A model generated the notes under the pieces. It saw only the letters and a list, made by a program, of their open reading frames with translations, was not told the DNA's origin and searched no databases. From Halioglobus sp. (GTDB lineage: Bacteria > Pseudomonadota > Gammaproteobacteria > Pseudomonadales > Halieaceae), in the NCBI GenBank assembly GCA_013214285.1, contig JABSPW010000003.1, positions 1 through 64,000 on the forward strand: a stretch of DNA of 64,000 nucleotides, given 5' to 3'. Shown here one piece after another: positions 8,272 through 17,641 of this stretch (positions are counted from its first letter, which is position 1; each line of letters begins with the position of its first letter). Both the position numbers and the translations under genes were made by a program.

Positions 8272-9423
8272 ATGTCCGACACCCATAAAACCATTGTTGA
8301 CCGACTGCGGCAATTAGTCGGCACAGCCTCCGTCAGTTCTACCGATAGCCACTGGGACCAGGGCAATCGCAACGTCATTGATCTGCTGGCGGGTTGGCTG
8401 GAGCATTCGGGTTTCGCTGTTGAAATTCAGGATGTGACCGCTGATGGCGCCAAAGCGAACCTGATTGCCACCCGCGGCTCCGGGCCCGGCGGCCTCGTAC
8501 TCTCCGGACACACAGATACCGTACCTTTCGATGAGGGGCGTTGGCACTCTGACCCGCTGGGACTAACCGAACGCGATGACCGCCTCTACGGCCTCGGCAG
8601 TACCGACATGAAAGGCTTCTTTCCAATGGCCCTCGCCGCGGCCGATAGCTTCAGAAATCTGCCGCTGAAACAACCACTGGTTTTACTGGCTACGGCGGAC
8701 GAGGAGAGTTCCATGCAGGGCGCCCGACAGCTTGCCGAGGCTGGACGGCCACTGGGTCGCGCGGCCATTATCGGCGAGCCAACGTCCTTGGTTCCCGTGC
8801 GCATGCACAAAGGCATCATGATGCAAGCAGTGCGCTTGATCGGACAAGCGGGCCACTCGTCCAACCCTGCGCTGGGCAACAGCGCCCTGGAGGGCATGCA
8901 CGCGGTAATCGGCGATCTGATTGCGTTTCGCACAGAGATGGCCCAGCGTTACAGTAACGACTTATTCAATGTTGTCATACCCACCCTAAACCTGGGCTGT
9001 ATTCACGGCGGTGACAGCCCCAATCGCATCTGTGGACAAGCAGAGTTGCACTTTGACTTGCGGATGACGCCAGACGGCGACAACGCGTCAGTACTAGCAG
9101 AAATAGAAGCGCGCCTTACACGCCTTGCCGATCGCCTGTCGCTGCAGATCGAGATACACCCGCTGATCGACACTATCGAGCCCTTCGAGCAAGCGACAGG
9201 CGGTGAGCTCGTACAACTCGCCGAATCACTGACCGGCCACACTGCCGAGGCGGTCGATTTTGCCACGGAAGCGCCTTTCCTGCAGCGGCTAGGTATGGAA
9301 ACCATTGTCATGGGGCCCGGCTCTATTGACCGAGCACACCAACCCGACGAGTACCTTGAGTTGAATCAGATACAGCCCTATATCAGTCTGCTGGAACAGT
9401 GCATCAGGCACTACTGCCTGTAA
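8272..9423 (+). CDS. argE: Acetylornithine deacetylase ArgE
   Basis: Zinc-dependent M20-family hydrolase that releases ornithine from N-acetylornithine in arginine synthesis. With ATG 8272 the product is 383 residues, the normal length. An upstream extension from 8185 would add 29 unconserved residues. Metal-site and catalytic motifs are visible: LSGHTDTVPFD, YGLGSTDMKGFF, TADEESSMQGAR, IGEPTS and the C-terminal GPGSIDRAHQPDEY. A GQAGHSSNP segment marks the dimerisation domain. It is followed 77 bases later by argA, so ornithine synthesis here uses the linear ArgA/ArgE route. Confidence 0.95.
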   Translation: MSDTHKTIVDRLRQLVGTASVSSTDSHWDQGNRNVIDLLAGWLEHSGFAVEIQDVTADGAKANLIATRGSGPGGLVLSGHTDTVPFDEGRWHSDPLGLTERDDRLYGLGSTDMKGFFPMALAAADSFRNLPLKQPLVLLATADEESSMQGARQLAEAGRPLGRAAIIGEPTSLVPVRMHKGIMMQAVRLIGQAGHSSNPALGNSALEGMHAVIGDLIAFRTEMAQRYSNDLFNVVIPTLNLGCIHGGDSPNRICGQAELHFDLRMTPDGDNASVLAEIEARLTRLADRLSLQIEIHPLIDTIEPFEQATGGELVQLAESLTGHTAEAVDFATEAPFLQRLGMETIVMGPGSIDRAHQPDEYLELNQIQPYISLLEQCIRHYCL

Positions 9424-9500
9424 TCTGATGGCGCTGTGAATTATTGCCACTGGGTAAAGTCACCGGGTTTGGGTACGCTTACCTCCCGTTTATTCATCGA

Positions 9501-10817
9501 ATGGACAATCTTGTGACTGTGCAGGGCCGGGACCACATACGCTGGTTAAGGAATTCAGCACCCTACATAAATGCACACCGGGGGAAAACCTTTGTGCTGA
9601 TGTTGGGGGGTGCAGCTGCGCAGCACGACAGCTTCCCCAATATCATCCACGACATCGCATTGCTTAACAGTCTGGGTGTGCGGCTGGTCATTATTCACGG
9701 CTCGCGGCAACAAATTGAGCAGCGCCTACACCAAGCCGGGTTATCCACGGAGTTTCACGACGGCATGCGGATTACCGATAACGCCGCGTTGGAACACGTC
9801 AAAGACGCGGCGGGATCTTTGCGAGCACAGATCGAGGCGCTTCTATCCATGGGTTTGCCTAACTCACCGATGCAGGGTTCGAGTACGCGGGTTTGCTCAG
9901 GGAATTTCATCGCCGCACAGCCTATCGGCATCGTGGATGGGGCTGATCTCCACCACACGGGCCGCGTCCGGCGTATCGACACCCAGGGGATAAATCTGCA
10001 GCTGGCTGAGGGCTCAATAGTGCTGCTGTCACCCCTCGGATATTCACCCACAGGAGAGATATTCAATCTTGCGTTAGAAGATATCGCGGTGCAGTGCGCG
10101 TCGGCTATTCATGCCGATAAACTGCTATTGTTTGGCGCAGCCCCTGGCCTTATGAACAAGACAGGCGCGCTGATCCGCCAATGCACCGTAGGAGAAATCG
10201 GCTCTCTGGACATTGACGATGCCGAGCAAGCGGCGCTGCTCCAAACGGCGAAGCGGGCTTGCCTAGCAGGCGTAAAGCGTTGCCATATATTAAGCCATGA
10301 GGATGAATGCGCTTTGCTAGAGGAGCTTTTCACGCATGACGGCTGTGGCACACTCGTTGCTAACGATAATTATGAACAGTCACGCCAAGCCAACATCAAT
10401 GACGTGGGTGGCATATTGGAGCTGATCGAACCGCTAGAGCAACAGGGTATCCTGCTGAAGCGCTCGAGGGAATTACTGGAAGCGGAAATACACCGGTTCA
10501 GAGTGCTTGTGCGCGATGGAAGAACAATCGCAGCAGCAGCACTCTATCCGTTTCCCGAACATGACTGTGCCGAATTGGCGTGTGTCGTTTCTCACCCCGA
10601 TTACCGCGGTGGCCAGCGCGGGCAAAGGCTGTTGCAAGAACTGGAGCAAGACGCACGGGGCCAGGGGCTAAAGCGCTTATTTGTCCTTACCACGCAAACG
10701 GCTCATTGGTTTATCGAGCAAGGCTTCGCGGAGTCATCCAAAGATGAACTGCCTAACCAGAAGCAATCGCTTTATAATCTGCAGCGCAATTCCAAAGTCT
10801 TTTTCAAAGATATCTGA
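9501..10817 (+). CDS. argA: N-acetylglutamate synthase ArgA
   Basis: First committed step of arginine synthesis: acetylation of glutamate with acetyl-CoA. The protein has an N-terminal amino-acid-kinase-like domain that binds the arginine effector (HRGKTFVLMLGGAA, LVIIHGSRQQIE) and a C-terminal GNAT acetyltransferase domain (DGRTIAAAALYPF, SHPDYRGGQRGQRLL). From ATG 9501 it is 438 residues, close to the E. coli enzyme, and the conserved APYINAHRGKTF segment falls where expected. GTG at 9513 is an alternative; no strong Shine-Dalgarno favours either. The gene lies just downstream of argE. Confidence 0.95.
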   Translation: MDNLVTVQGRDHIRWLRNSAPYINAHRGKTFVLMLGGAAAQHDSFPNIIHDIALLNSLGVRLVIIHGSRQQIEQRLHQAGLSTEFHDGMRITDNAALEHVKDAAGSLRAQIEALLSMGLPNSPMQGSSTRVCSGNFIAAQPIGIVDGADLHHTGRVRRIDTQGINLQLAEGSIVLLSPLGYSPTGEIFNLALEDIAVQCASAIHADKLLLFGAAPGLMNKTGALIRQCTVGEIGSLDIDDAEQAALLQTAKRACLAGVKRCHILSHEDECALLEELFTHDGCGTLVANDNYEQSRQANINDVGGILELIEPLEQQGILLKRSRELLEAEIHRFRVLVRDGRTIAAAALYPFPEHDCAELACVVSHPDYRGGQRGQRLLQELEQDARGQGLKRLFVLTTQTAHWFIEQGFAESSKDELPNQKQSLYNLQRNSKVFFKDI

Positions 10818-10849
10818 GGACGCACCTCTTCCTGAGGCTTTAGCTACTA

Positions 10850-11293
10850 ATGATAATTCGTGCCGCAAATCCATCCGATTTACTACCGCTTGCCCACTTG
10901 AGAAATGCTTTGTGGCCAGAGAAGATAGAAGAACACCAAAAGGTTCTCGCCCAATTTTTTGGTGGTGGTCAATCGCGTATTGATCATCTACTAATCGCTC
11001 TCGATGCTGCTGACCGTCATGTGGGTTTTGCAGAGCTTAGAGTGAGAAATTGTGCTGAAGGTAGTCCAAATCATCAAGTGCCTTTCCTGGAGGGTTGGTT
11101 TGTCATCCCAGAATACAGACGAGAAGGGATCGGTACAGCACTCATCCGCGGCGTCGAGTCGTGGGCAACGGGACTCGGCTATACTGAACTCGCCAGCAAT
11201 ACCATGTTGGGCAACATCAGGTCCCTTGAAGCTCACGCTGCAGTGGGATTCGAGGAAGTGGTACGCACGGTAAACTTTATCAAGGCGTTGTAG
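10850..11293 (+). CDS. GNAT acetyltransferase resembling aminoglycoside 6'-N-acetyltransferase
   Basis: A 147-residue single-domain GNAT enzyme. The layout follows the AAC(6')-I group: IIRAANPSDLLPLAHLRNALWP at the N-terminus, a central HVGFAELRVR strand, then FLEGWFVIPEYRREGIGTAL (acetyl-CoA site), ELASNTMLGN and AVGFEEVVRTVNFIKAL. The FLEGW/V-P-E-R-x-x-G-x-G block and the C-terminal GFEE-V-V-x-F-x-K ending are hallmarks of chromosomal AAC(6') proteins. Family membership is visible; aminoglycoside activity is inferred, and many such homologues have other substrates. It lies 32 bases after argA. Confidence 0.75.
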   Translation: MIIRAANPSDLLPLAHLRNALWPEKIEEHQKVLAQFFGGGQSRIDHLLIALDAADRHVGFAELRVRNCAEGSPNHQVPFLEGWFVIPEYRREGIGTALIRGVESWATGLGYTELASNTMLGNIRSLEAHAAVGFEEVVRTVNFIKAL

Positions 11294-11294
11294 T

Positions 11295-11540
11295 ATCGAA
11301 TTACCACCCGAAGTTATCGTCGAGCTCAAGGCGGGACGCAAAGTCCGCGCCATCCGACGATTGCGCAAGCACGAGTCTATCGGACTCCGTGAAGCGAAGC
11401 GGCGTATCAAAATTTATCTGCAAGAACACTCGGGCGGTGCGACTCCCGTAATCGCTCAGTCGGACGGTGGCATTGGTCGTATCATCATGCTCATTGTCGG
11501 CGTCAGCGCGATATTTGCCATCTACCGATTTTTCACGTGA
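11295..11540 (+). CDS. Small L7/L12-like-domain membrane protein with no canonical start codon
   Basis: Directly after the GNAT gene an 81-codon frame reads IELPPEVIVELKAGRKVRAI, then RRLRKHESIGLREAKRRI, and ends in a membrane helix (GRIIMLIVGVSAIFAIYRFF). The first part matches the helix-turn-helix-like ending of the ribosomal L7/L12 C-terminal domain (LKAG-K-x-x-AI-x-x-LR, then GL-x-EAK), as found in many small hypothetical membrane proteins. No ATG, GTG or TTG precedes the conserved region. AAGG at 11282-11285 sits 9 bases before an ATC at 11295, exactly where ATG would be expected. The only later start is TTG 11361. Either an ATC start is used, the start codon has mutated, or the base call is wrong. 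Function unknown. Confidence 0.6.
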   Translation: MELPPEVIVELKAGRKVRAIRRLRKHESIGLREAKRRIKIYLQEHSGGATPVIAQSDGGIGRIIMLIVGVSAIFAIYRFFT

Positions 11541-12009
11541 AACCGCCCCGACTCTGGGGCAGGGGACTAGGGTGGGCTGTAATTGGGTCCCTACTAGCCA
11601 TGCCTATGGAAGGATAGCATGGCCGAAAAGGTAAAAAGCGGATCACTCTGCAGCGTGCCATGTTCCTAGCGGCTTACCACACAGCGACCCAGGAGAAACT
11701 GTTGAGGCCCAGTTGGCCTTGATAAGGGGTCTCGACAAGGATATCGGTGTGACTTAATACAGACTACCCCCCAGATGTTGTCTCTCTCAAGCAGTGTCAG
11801 TCGTCGCGCGCAGCTGTTACCTATCGTGCATAAAGCGATCTCTCGACGAGGCTCTGCTTGATAGCGGCTCGTTTTAGCGGCGTCAGCCTGCACTGGTATA
11901 CGGTCTGACGGGTAAAACAACAGGATTTCTGGTATCCTGCTCCACCGTGTTTTTAGTGGTGTCTGCTTCTGCCTCGCGAGGCAAGCGGCCATATTTGGAA
12001 CCCCACACA
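11541..12009 (+). promoter_or_regulatory. Long ilvD leader/intergenic region with three dyads
   Basis: This gap has no gene I can support. It holds a GCCCC/GGGGC hairpin at 11545-11560 without a U-tract, an inverted repeat CAGGAT-7-ATCCTG at 11921-11939, and a perfect 12-base palindrome GCCTCGCGAGGC at 11971-11982, 27 bases before the ilvD ATG. The last two could be operator or leader elements for ilvD. A 16-codon frame at 11619 (MAEKVKSG...) has a Shine-Dalgarno but no recognisable content. Confidence 0.35.
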
Positions 12010-13854
12010 ATGCCTGATTATCGCTCCAAGACTTCGACACATGGCCGCAACATGGCCGGTGCTCGCGCCCTGTGGCGGGCTACCGGGATGAAAGATGAAG
12101 ATTTCCAAAAGCCCATTATTGCGGTAGTAAATTCTTTTACTCAGTTTGTGCCTGGGCACGTGCACTTGAAGGACCTCGGTCAATTGGTCGCCGGCGAAAT
12201 TGAAAAAGCTGGGGGTGTAGCGAAGGAATTCAATACCATCGCAGTAGACGACGGCATCGCAATGGGCCATGACGGCATGCTCTATAGTCTGCCTTCGCGC
12301 GACATTATTTCTGACTCTGTGGAATACATGGTCAATGCCCACTGCGCAGATGCCATGGTCTGTATATCCAACTGTGACAAGATTACTCCGGGAATGTTAA
12401 ACGCCACAATGCGACTGAATATCCCGACCGTATTTGTATCCGGTGGACCCATGGAGGCGGGAAAGACAAAGCTATCAGAGAACAAGCTGGATCTGATAGA
12501 CGCCATGGTAATCGCTGCGGATGAAAAGGCTTCAGACGAGGAGGTTGCCGAGTACGAGCGTTCCGCCTGTCCCACCTGTGGCTCATGTTCAGGTATGTTT
12601 ACCGCCAACTCGATGAACTGTCTCACTGAGGCGCTAGGACTCTCATTGCCTGGTAACGGCTCCACACTGGCCACACACGCCGATCGGGAACGACTGTTTC
12701 TGCGTGCGGGGCAAATAATCGTTGCGCTTTGCAAGCGTTATTATGAGCAAGATGATGAAACGGTGCTCCCTCGACACATCGGTAGCTTCAGGGCGTTTGA
12801 AAACGCCATGAGCCTGGACATTGCAATGGGCGGATCTACAAACACAATCCTGCACTTATTGGCGGCGGCTCAGGAGGCCGAGTTGGAGTTCACATTGAAG
12901 GACATCGACCACTTGTCACGTAAGGTCCCGCAACTGTGCAAGGTGGCGCCTAACACGCCCAAGTATCACATGGAAGATGTCCATCGTGCTGGAGGCATCA
13001 TGGCCATTCTTGGCGAGCTGGATAGGGCGGGACTGTTACATACCGGGTGCCCAACGATACACAGCCCGACACTGGGCAAGGCGCTCTCTGAATGGGATAT
13101 TGTGCAGACTGGCGACACTGCAGTGCAGCAGTTTTACAGTGCAGGCCCGGCAGGCATCCCCACGCAGGTAGCCTTCAGCCAGGATACGCGTTGGCCGAGT
13201 CTGGATGCGGATCGCGAGCACGGCTGCATACGATCTATCGACCACGCTTACTCACAAGATGGGGGCCTGGCGGTCCTTTTTGGGAATATCGCCAAAGACG
13301 GCTGCGTCGTGAAGACCTCCGGCGTGGACGATTCCATCCACGTGTTCTCTGGCCCTGCGTATGTTTGTGAAAGTCAGGAGGAGGCAGTGGACGCCATACT
13401 CAAAGATCGCGTGCAGGAAGGCGACGTTGTCATCGTACGTTATGAAGGTCCGCGCGGCGGCCCCGGCATGCAGGAAATGCTTTACCCCACCAGCTATATC
13501 AAGTCCAAGGGACTGGGCAAGGCCTGTGCCTTGTTCACAGACGGGAGGTTCTCTGGTGGGACCTCAGGCTTATCGATAGGCCACGCCTCTCCCGAAGCCG
13601 CAGCAGGCGGAACCATCGGTCTAGTAGAGGATGGCGATATCATCGATATCGACATCCCCAATCGCACAATTAATGTCAAGCTGTCCGACGAGGCACTCGC
13701 TACGCGGCGCAAGGAAATGGAAGCCAAGGGTGACAAGGCATGGCAACCACGCGAAGCGCGACCCAGAAAAGTTAGCCCGGCACTGAAAGTCTACGCAAAA
13801 ATGGTGACCAGTGCGGACAAGGGTGCGGTGCGGGATATTTCTCAACTTGGCTGA
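12010..13854 (+). CDS. ilvD: Dihydroxy-acid dehydratase IlvD
   Basis: Iron-sulfur dehydratase for the third common step of valine and isoleucine synthesis. The 614-residue product aligns along its whole length with the E. coli enzyme. It shows [33 protein letters not shown] (cluster Cys), [32 protein letters not shown], and [14 protein letters not shown] residues ([16 protein letters not shown]) near the C-terminus. ATG 12010 is chosen because the E. coli protein begins at the same point (MPKYRS versus MPDYRS). An earlier in-frame GTG at 11947 would run through the palindromic leader. Confidence 0.98.
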   Translation: MPDYRSKTSTHGRNMAGARALWRATGMKDEDFQKPIIAVVNSFTQFVPGHVHLKDLGQLVAGEIEKAGGVAKEFNTIAVDDGIAMGHDGMLYSLPSRDIISDSVEYMVNAHCADAMVCISNCDKITPGMLNATMRLNIPTVFVSGGPMEAGKTKLSENKLDLIDAMVIAADEKASDEEVAEYERSACPTCGSCSGMFTANSMNCLTEALGLSLPGNGSTLATHADRERLFLRAGQIIVALCKRYYEQDDETVLPRHIGSFRAFENAMSLDIAMGGSTNTILHLLAAAQEAELEFTLKDIDHLSRKVPQLCKVAPNTPKYHMEDVHRAGGIMAILGELDRAGLLHTGCPTIHSPTLGKALSEWDIVQTGDTAVQQFYSAGPAGIPTQVAFSQDTRWPSLDADREHGCIRSIDHAYSQDGGLAVLFGNIAKDGCVVKTSGVDDSIHVFSGPAYVCESQEEAVDAILKDRVQEGDVVIVRYEGPRGGPGMQEMLYPTSYIKSKGLGKACALFTDGRFSGGTSGLSIGHASPEAAAGGTIGLVEDGDIIDIDIPNRTINVKLSDEALATRRKEMEAKGDKAWQPREARPRKVSPALKVYAKMVTSADKGAVRDISQLG

Positions 13855-13883
13855 GTCCATTCTGGATTTATCCGCTGCCTGAT

Positions 13884-16784
13884 ATGTGGGCGTCCTACAT
13901 TGATCAACTGAGCCGCAAACCCCCACTGTATATGGCACTGGGTTGCGTCTCGCTGTTACTTGCAACCTACTCGTTCTTCGATGTGAACCTCAATTTTGAT
14001 CAACGTACTGTCGGCGCGGCGCTGCTACACGGTATTGATGAATCGCAGCGGATTCGCGTTTACATCCTTGTCATTTGCGGCGTAATAGCCCTGCTTCTCG
14101 CTCTGTTCCTTAAACTACGGGCGCAATACAAATACCTTGCGTCAGAGGAGAAGGAGGCAACCCACGGGGCTGCTCTGGTGTTTATTTTGCTCGCCAATAT
14201 GGTGCTGTATCTATACCAGGGCTCATCCATTTTCCTGCGGGCAAGCGCTGCCCTGCTGTTCTTGCTTATCGTGGGCTATGTATTCAAATGGCTGGGGACC
14301 AAAGGCTTCTATAGCAGCTTTGGGTGGGCGCTTCTGTCCCTGATTTTCCAGGGTTTGTTGATTGCAAGTGCTATCGCCGGGTTGCACGTACCTTTTGGGG
14401 GCGTTTATTTTTCTCTCGCCGCCGCCCTGCTCGCAACACTGATCTGGCTTACGAGGATCAAGGAGAACGGTTCAGAGTACTGGCAGCCATTGCTACTAAG
14501 CCATGCGCTTGTTCCCCTCATGTTCGCGCCCCTTGCGGTGATCGCTGCAAACGAAATACACCAGGCACTGGGTGTACAGTCCAGTTATAGCGCTTCTGCA
14601 TTAACGATCTGGCTGGTGCTGTTTACAGGCCTTGCATTGGCAACACTGACGCGACTATTCAGAGACTCTGCACGGTTTATCGACATGCACCATGCAGAAG
14701 TCGGCGCGCGGCTGGAGCAACTGTTGGTATCCCGCTATCTACCTATCCTACTCGCTAGTTCAGTCGCTTTCAGTGAATACACTGGCGCCACCCCCGGCTC
14801 GGTCGCGCTGTTAAAGCATTTAGATTTTTTCCATGCCGGCGAGTCTATCGTGCCGGTTCAACAGATCATGCAATTTCGCAGCATGCCTTATATCGATTTT
14901 TTCCCAACGCACGGCCTATTCGATGTGCTTCCCCAGTTACTCTACCAATTTATGCATCAAGGCCCTTACATCGAGTCCATATTGTGGGGAGAGGGCTATG
15001 GCCTGGGCTGGCTCCCCAGAGTGCTATCCGTTCTCGCAATGTATTGGCTTCTTACCCTGTTCCTTGGACCCAGAGTCGCTTTTCTGGTGCTGATGTTTTT
15101 ACCTACCTACCATCTACTGCATCCCTACTATGTCATTCTTTTGCTGCCACTACTTGCTCTGAAACTCGGAAGCGGAGTCAAGGGAAGTTGGCTGGTTCTC
15201 TGGATACTTCTGCTTCTGGTATTTCTTTGGCGGATAGATTTCGGTATCACAGCCTTAACTGGCTGTCTTTTTATGCTGGGGGGCTGGGCCTGGAGCGAAC
15301 GGAGTGCAGCAGCAATCAGCGATGCGGTAGTGGCATTACTGGTCGTCTTTGGCATCTCAGCAATCACTCTGATCGCTCTGTCCGCAGCTGCTGGAAAATC
15401 CCCTATTTATCTCGCACAACAATTCCTGGCATATGTTCAGCTACAAACACCACTGGGCGCTAGACCGCAATTTGCACGGAGCCTTGATGTCGCCGCCGTA
15501 CTGCAGTATCTCTTGCTTCCCCTTGCAGGAGCACTTGTCGCTGCATACTTCCTTGCGACCAGCCTCCGGCGTTGCCATCCTGACAAACGATTACTTGTAC
15601 TTGCCTATCTGTCTGCCGCATCACTGGTTATTTCCATTCGTGCGCTTACTCGCCATTCCCATTACGACGGTGTATTCAATCCATTTTTCTTTGGATTACT
15701 AATAGCCCTCACTCCCGGTGTAGTATTCGCAATCTCTAAAACAACAAACGCATTAATTTTTATAGTCGTTTGCCTGGGGACCTATATGTATTTCCCTGTT
15801 TCTACGAGTGTTTACCAGCACATCCTCTATCGCTCGACTCTCGAGCAACAGTACCCCTACCCGGCAGGGACTGGTTTCACCACATTGACCACCGGTATGC
15901 CAGTCAAAGACAGGCTCCCCGATATTGATACCAGTGCAGAAGGACTGAGCCGTTTCTTGCGTGAATACCTTAAAGACGATGAAACGTTCTATGACTTCAG
16001 CAACTCACCCCTACTTTACGCGCTAGCAGGGAAAAAATTGCCCAGCTTTACCATGGAAACCTTTTATCACACCTCCGAGAAAGTACAGAAGTCCATGATT
16101 GATGATCTTTCCAAGCAATACGAAGCGGATACGCTACCAATAGTTTTATTCGGTCAGTATCCTGTATCCAGCGCATGGAACGGCATTGATGGAGTCCATA
16201 AGGAGGTTCGTTCCTATCGCATTGCAGAGTTCATCTACGCGCATTATTCACCCTGCGCGAGAATAGGACATCATGAAATATGGCTGGCGAGGAATCGATT
16301 TAATGGCACCGATTGTGCTGCAGAGCTGCAAGCAACACTCGCGGAAAATACCCACCAACCAGTAAGCAATATTTACCCAGTCGAGCCTTATCCGCAGAAG
16401 TTCAATTTGCGCAAACTACCCCATATTTGGGCAAACTTTGACACACAAGTGGACCATATTGACTGCTCCACGGGCGCACGAGTTACGCATACCCCAACAA
16501 GTGCAGCGACGACCTATCAACTCAGGCTACCTGAGGGCCAAGACAGCAGCACATCAGGTTACCTTTATCTGGAAATTTTGGCTATGCGCAATACCCGGGC
16601 GACTCTGCGCTATACCGATGGCAACAGCTTTGAATTTGACATTATTGGAAAAGACAAGCCACAGGCCTATCTGATCAGGGTTAGCAGCCAGTATGCGTGG
16701 CACCAAGGCACCGTTACAAAAATGCGTCTGGCGGCGGATGAACCGATACAGTTGATGTGCGCAGTAGTGGCACCCGGGGACTAA
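13884..16784 (+). CDS. Large polytopic inner-membrane protein, GT-C-like, function unknown
   Basis: I do not recognise this 966-residue protein. Roughly the first 640 residues contain 14 or more hydrophobic segments (for example about 13-33, 56-77, 93-135, 200-256 and 375-450). The remaining 320 residues are soluble and probably periplasmic, ending in a beta-rich stretch. Around residue 334, MPYIDFFPTHGLFD resembles the Asp/His-Gly loop that many GT-C glycosyltransferases carry after an early membrane helix. That suggests a membrane enzyme using a polyprenyl-phosphate sugar, with the soluble tail as acceptor-binding domain. The gene begins 29 bases after ilvD and heads a run of co-directional glycan genes. 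Base composition looks less GC-rich than its flanks. An O-antigen ligase or polymerase is an alternative. Confidence 0.7.
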   Translation: MWASYIDQLSRKPPLYMALGCVSLLLATYSFFDVNLNFDQRTVGAALLHGIDESQRIRVYILVICGVIALLLALFLKLRAQYKYLASEEKEATHGAALVFILLANMVLYLYQGSSIFLRASAALLFLLIVGYVFKWLGTKGFYSSFGWALLSLIFQGLLIASAIAGLHVPFGGVYFSLAAALLATLIWLTRIKENGSEYWQPLLLSHALVPLMFAPLAVIAANEIHQALGVQSSYSASALTIWLVLFTGLALATLTRLFRDSARFIDMHHAEVGARLEQLLVSRYLPILLASSVAFSEYTGATPGSVALLKHLDFFHAGESIVPVQQIMQFRSMPYIDFFPTHGLFDVLPQLLYQFMHQGPYIESILWGEGYGLGWLPRVLSVLAMYWLLTLFLGPRVAFLVLMFLPTYHLLHPYYVILLLPLLALKLGSGVKGSWLVLWILLLLVFLWRIDFGITALTGCLFMLGGWAWSERSAAAISDAVVALLVVFGISAITLIALSAAAGKSPIYLAQQFLAYVQLQTPLGARPQFARSLDVAAVLQYLLLPLAGALVAAYFLATSLRRCHPDKRLLVLAYLSAASLVISIRALTRHSHYDGVFNPFFFGLLIALTPGVVFAISKTTNALIFIVVCLGTYMYFPVSTSVYQHILYRSTLEQQYPYPAGTGFTTLTTGMPVKDRLPDIDTSAEGLSRFLREYLKDDETFYDFSNSPLLYALAGKKLPSFTMETFYHTSEKVQKSMIDDLSKQYEADTLPIVLFGQYPVSSAWNGIDGVHKEVRSYRIAEFIYAHYSPCARIGHHEIWLARNRFNGTDCAAELQATLAENTHQPVSNIYPVEPYPQKFNLRKLPHIWANFDTQVDHIDCSTGARVTHTPTSAATTYQLRLPEGQDSSTSGYLYLEILAMRNTRATLRYTDGNSFEFDIIGKDKPQAYLIRVSSQYAWHQGTVTKMRLAADEPIQLMCAVVAPGD

Positions 16785-16876
16785 CTGTCTTGGCCACGAC
16801 GAATACGGATCCAAGCCACACTTACTGCCCATTGCGTTGTATCCGGCCTGCATTTTTAGTATAGGATAGCTGCGAA

Positions 16877-17587
16877 ATGGCTTCGACGTCGGATACATAC
16901 CGCACGGGCGGCAAGAGAGTGCTGCTTGGCACGGCGCTGATCATCGTAATCGTTCTGACTTTTGCGCTCGCGGCGCCGTTCCTCGATCTGCAATATTTTG
17001 AGTCTCAGCGCAATATCTACCAGGAGTTCTACAGCCGCAATCCCGTATGGGTTGTCTTGGCCTACATTCTTCTGGCAACGGTTTTTATCAGTCTAGCTCT
17101 ACCTGTCACAGGCATAGCCGCGTTGCTCGCAGGCGCATTATTCGGTTTCCCAGTGGGTTTGCTCGGAAGCTCGGTGGCGAGCCTACTCGGCGCGACCGTC
17201 GTATTCCTCTGGTCACGCTACCTGTTTCGGGATTGGCTACAGAATCGCTTTAAAACACAGTTTGCAGTAATGAATAGGGGCATGGCAAAGGAGGGAAGCT
17301 ACTATCTCTTCAGCGCTCGCCTATTGATGATTCTACCTTTTTTTGCGGTTAATATTGTCAGCGGACTGACCAATCTCAGACTCCATACCTATATGATTTC
17401 CACCTTCTTGAGCCAGACAATTGTCGTTGCTGTTTTTGTCTATGCTGGGTCCACACTGGCTGATCTTAACTCACAATCGGATATTCTTTCCGCAACCACT
17501 TTCGTTAGCCTGGCACTTGTAGGTATAGCGCCCCTGGTGCTGCACCGAATTATCAGCCACCTGTACAAAAATAATTTAGGGACTTAA
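16877..17587 (+). CDS. TVP38/TMEM64 (VTT-domain) membrane protein
   Basis: A 236-residue integral membrane protein with about six hydrophobic segments. The central GIAALLAGALFGFPVGLLGS and SLLGATVVFLWSRYLFRDW carry the glycine pattern of the VTT/SNARE-associated domain, and RLLMILPFFAVNIVSGLT forms the second re-entrant half. Relatives include DedA proteins, some of which have been shown to recycle undecaprenyl phosphate across the membrane. Here it sits between a GT-C-like membrane protein and three glycosyltransferase-type genes, so moving a lipid carrier is an attractive role. That is inference. AGGA lies 10 bases before the ATG. Confidence 0.85.
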   Translation: MASTSDTYRTGGKRVLLGTALIIVIVLTFALAAPFLDLQYFESQRNIYQEFYSRNPVWVVLAYILLATVFISLALPVTGIAALLAGALFGFPVGLLGSSVASLLGATVVFLWSRYLFRDWLQNRFKTQFAVMNRGMAKEGSYYLFSARLLMILPFFAVNIVSGLTNLRLHTYMISTFLSQTIVVAVFVYAGSTLADLNSQSDILSATTFVSLALVGIAPLVLHRIISHLYKNNLGT

Positions 17588-17641
17588 AGCTGTTGTCCTC
17601 GCGGCGTACGACGGCAAATTGGCAAAGCACGCTCTCTCGAG

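Noticed and set aside
10991..11410. 139-codon minus-strand open frame
   Set aside because: Antisense to the acetyltransferase and the L7/L12-like gene; composition is low-complexity and unlike a real protein.
11597..11735. Possible degraded small gene (KRITLQRAMFLAAYHTATQ in one frame)
   Set aside because: No start codon in that frame, no family match, and the reading needs a frameshift; too weak to list as a feature.
11666..12040. 124-codon minus-strand open frame upstream of ilvD
   Set aside because: It runs over the ilvD start and promoter region, has no recognisable motifs and no ribosome-binding site.
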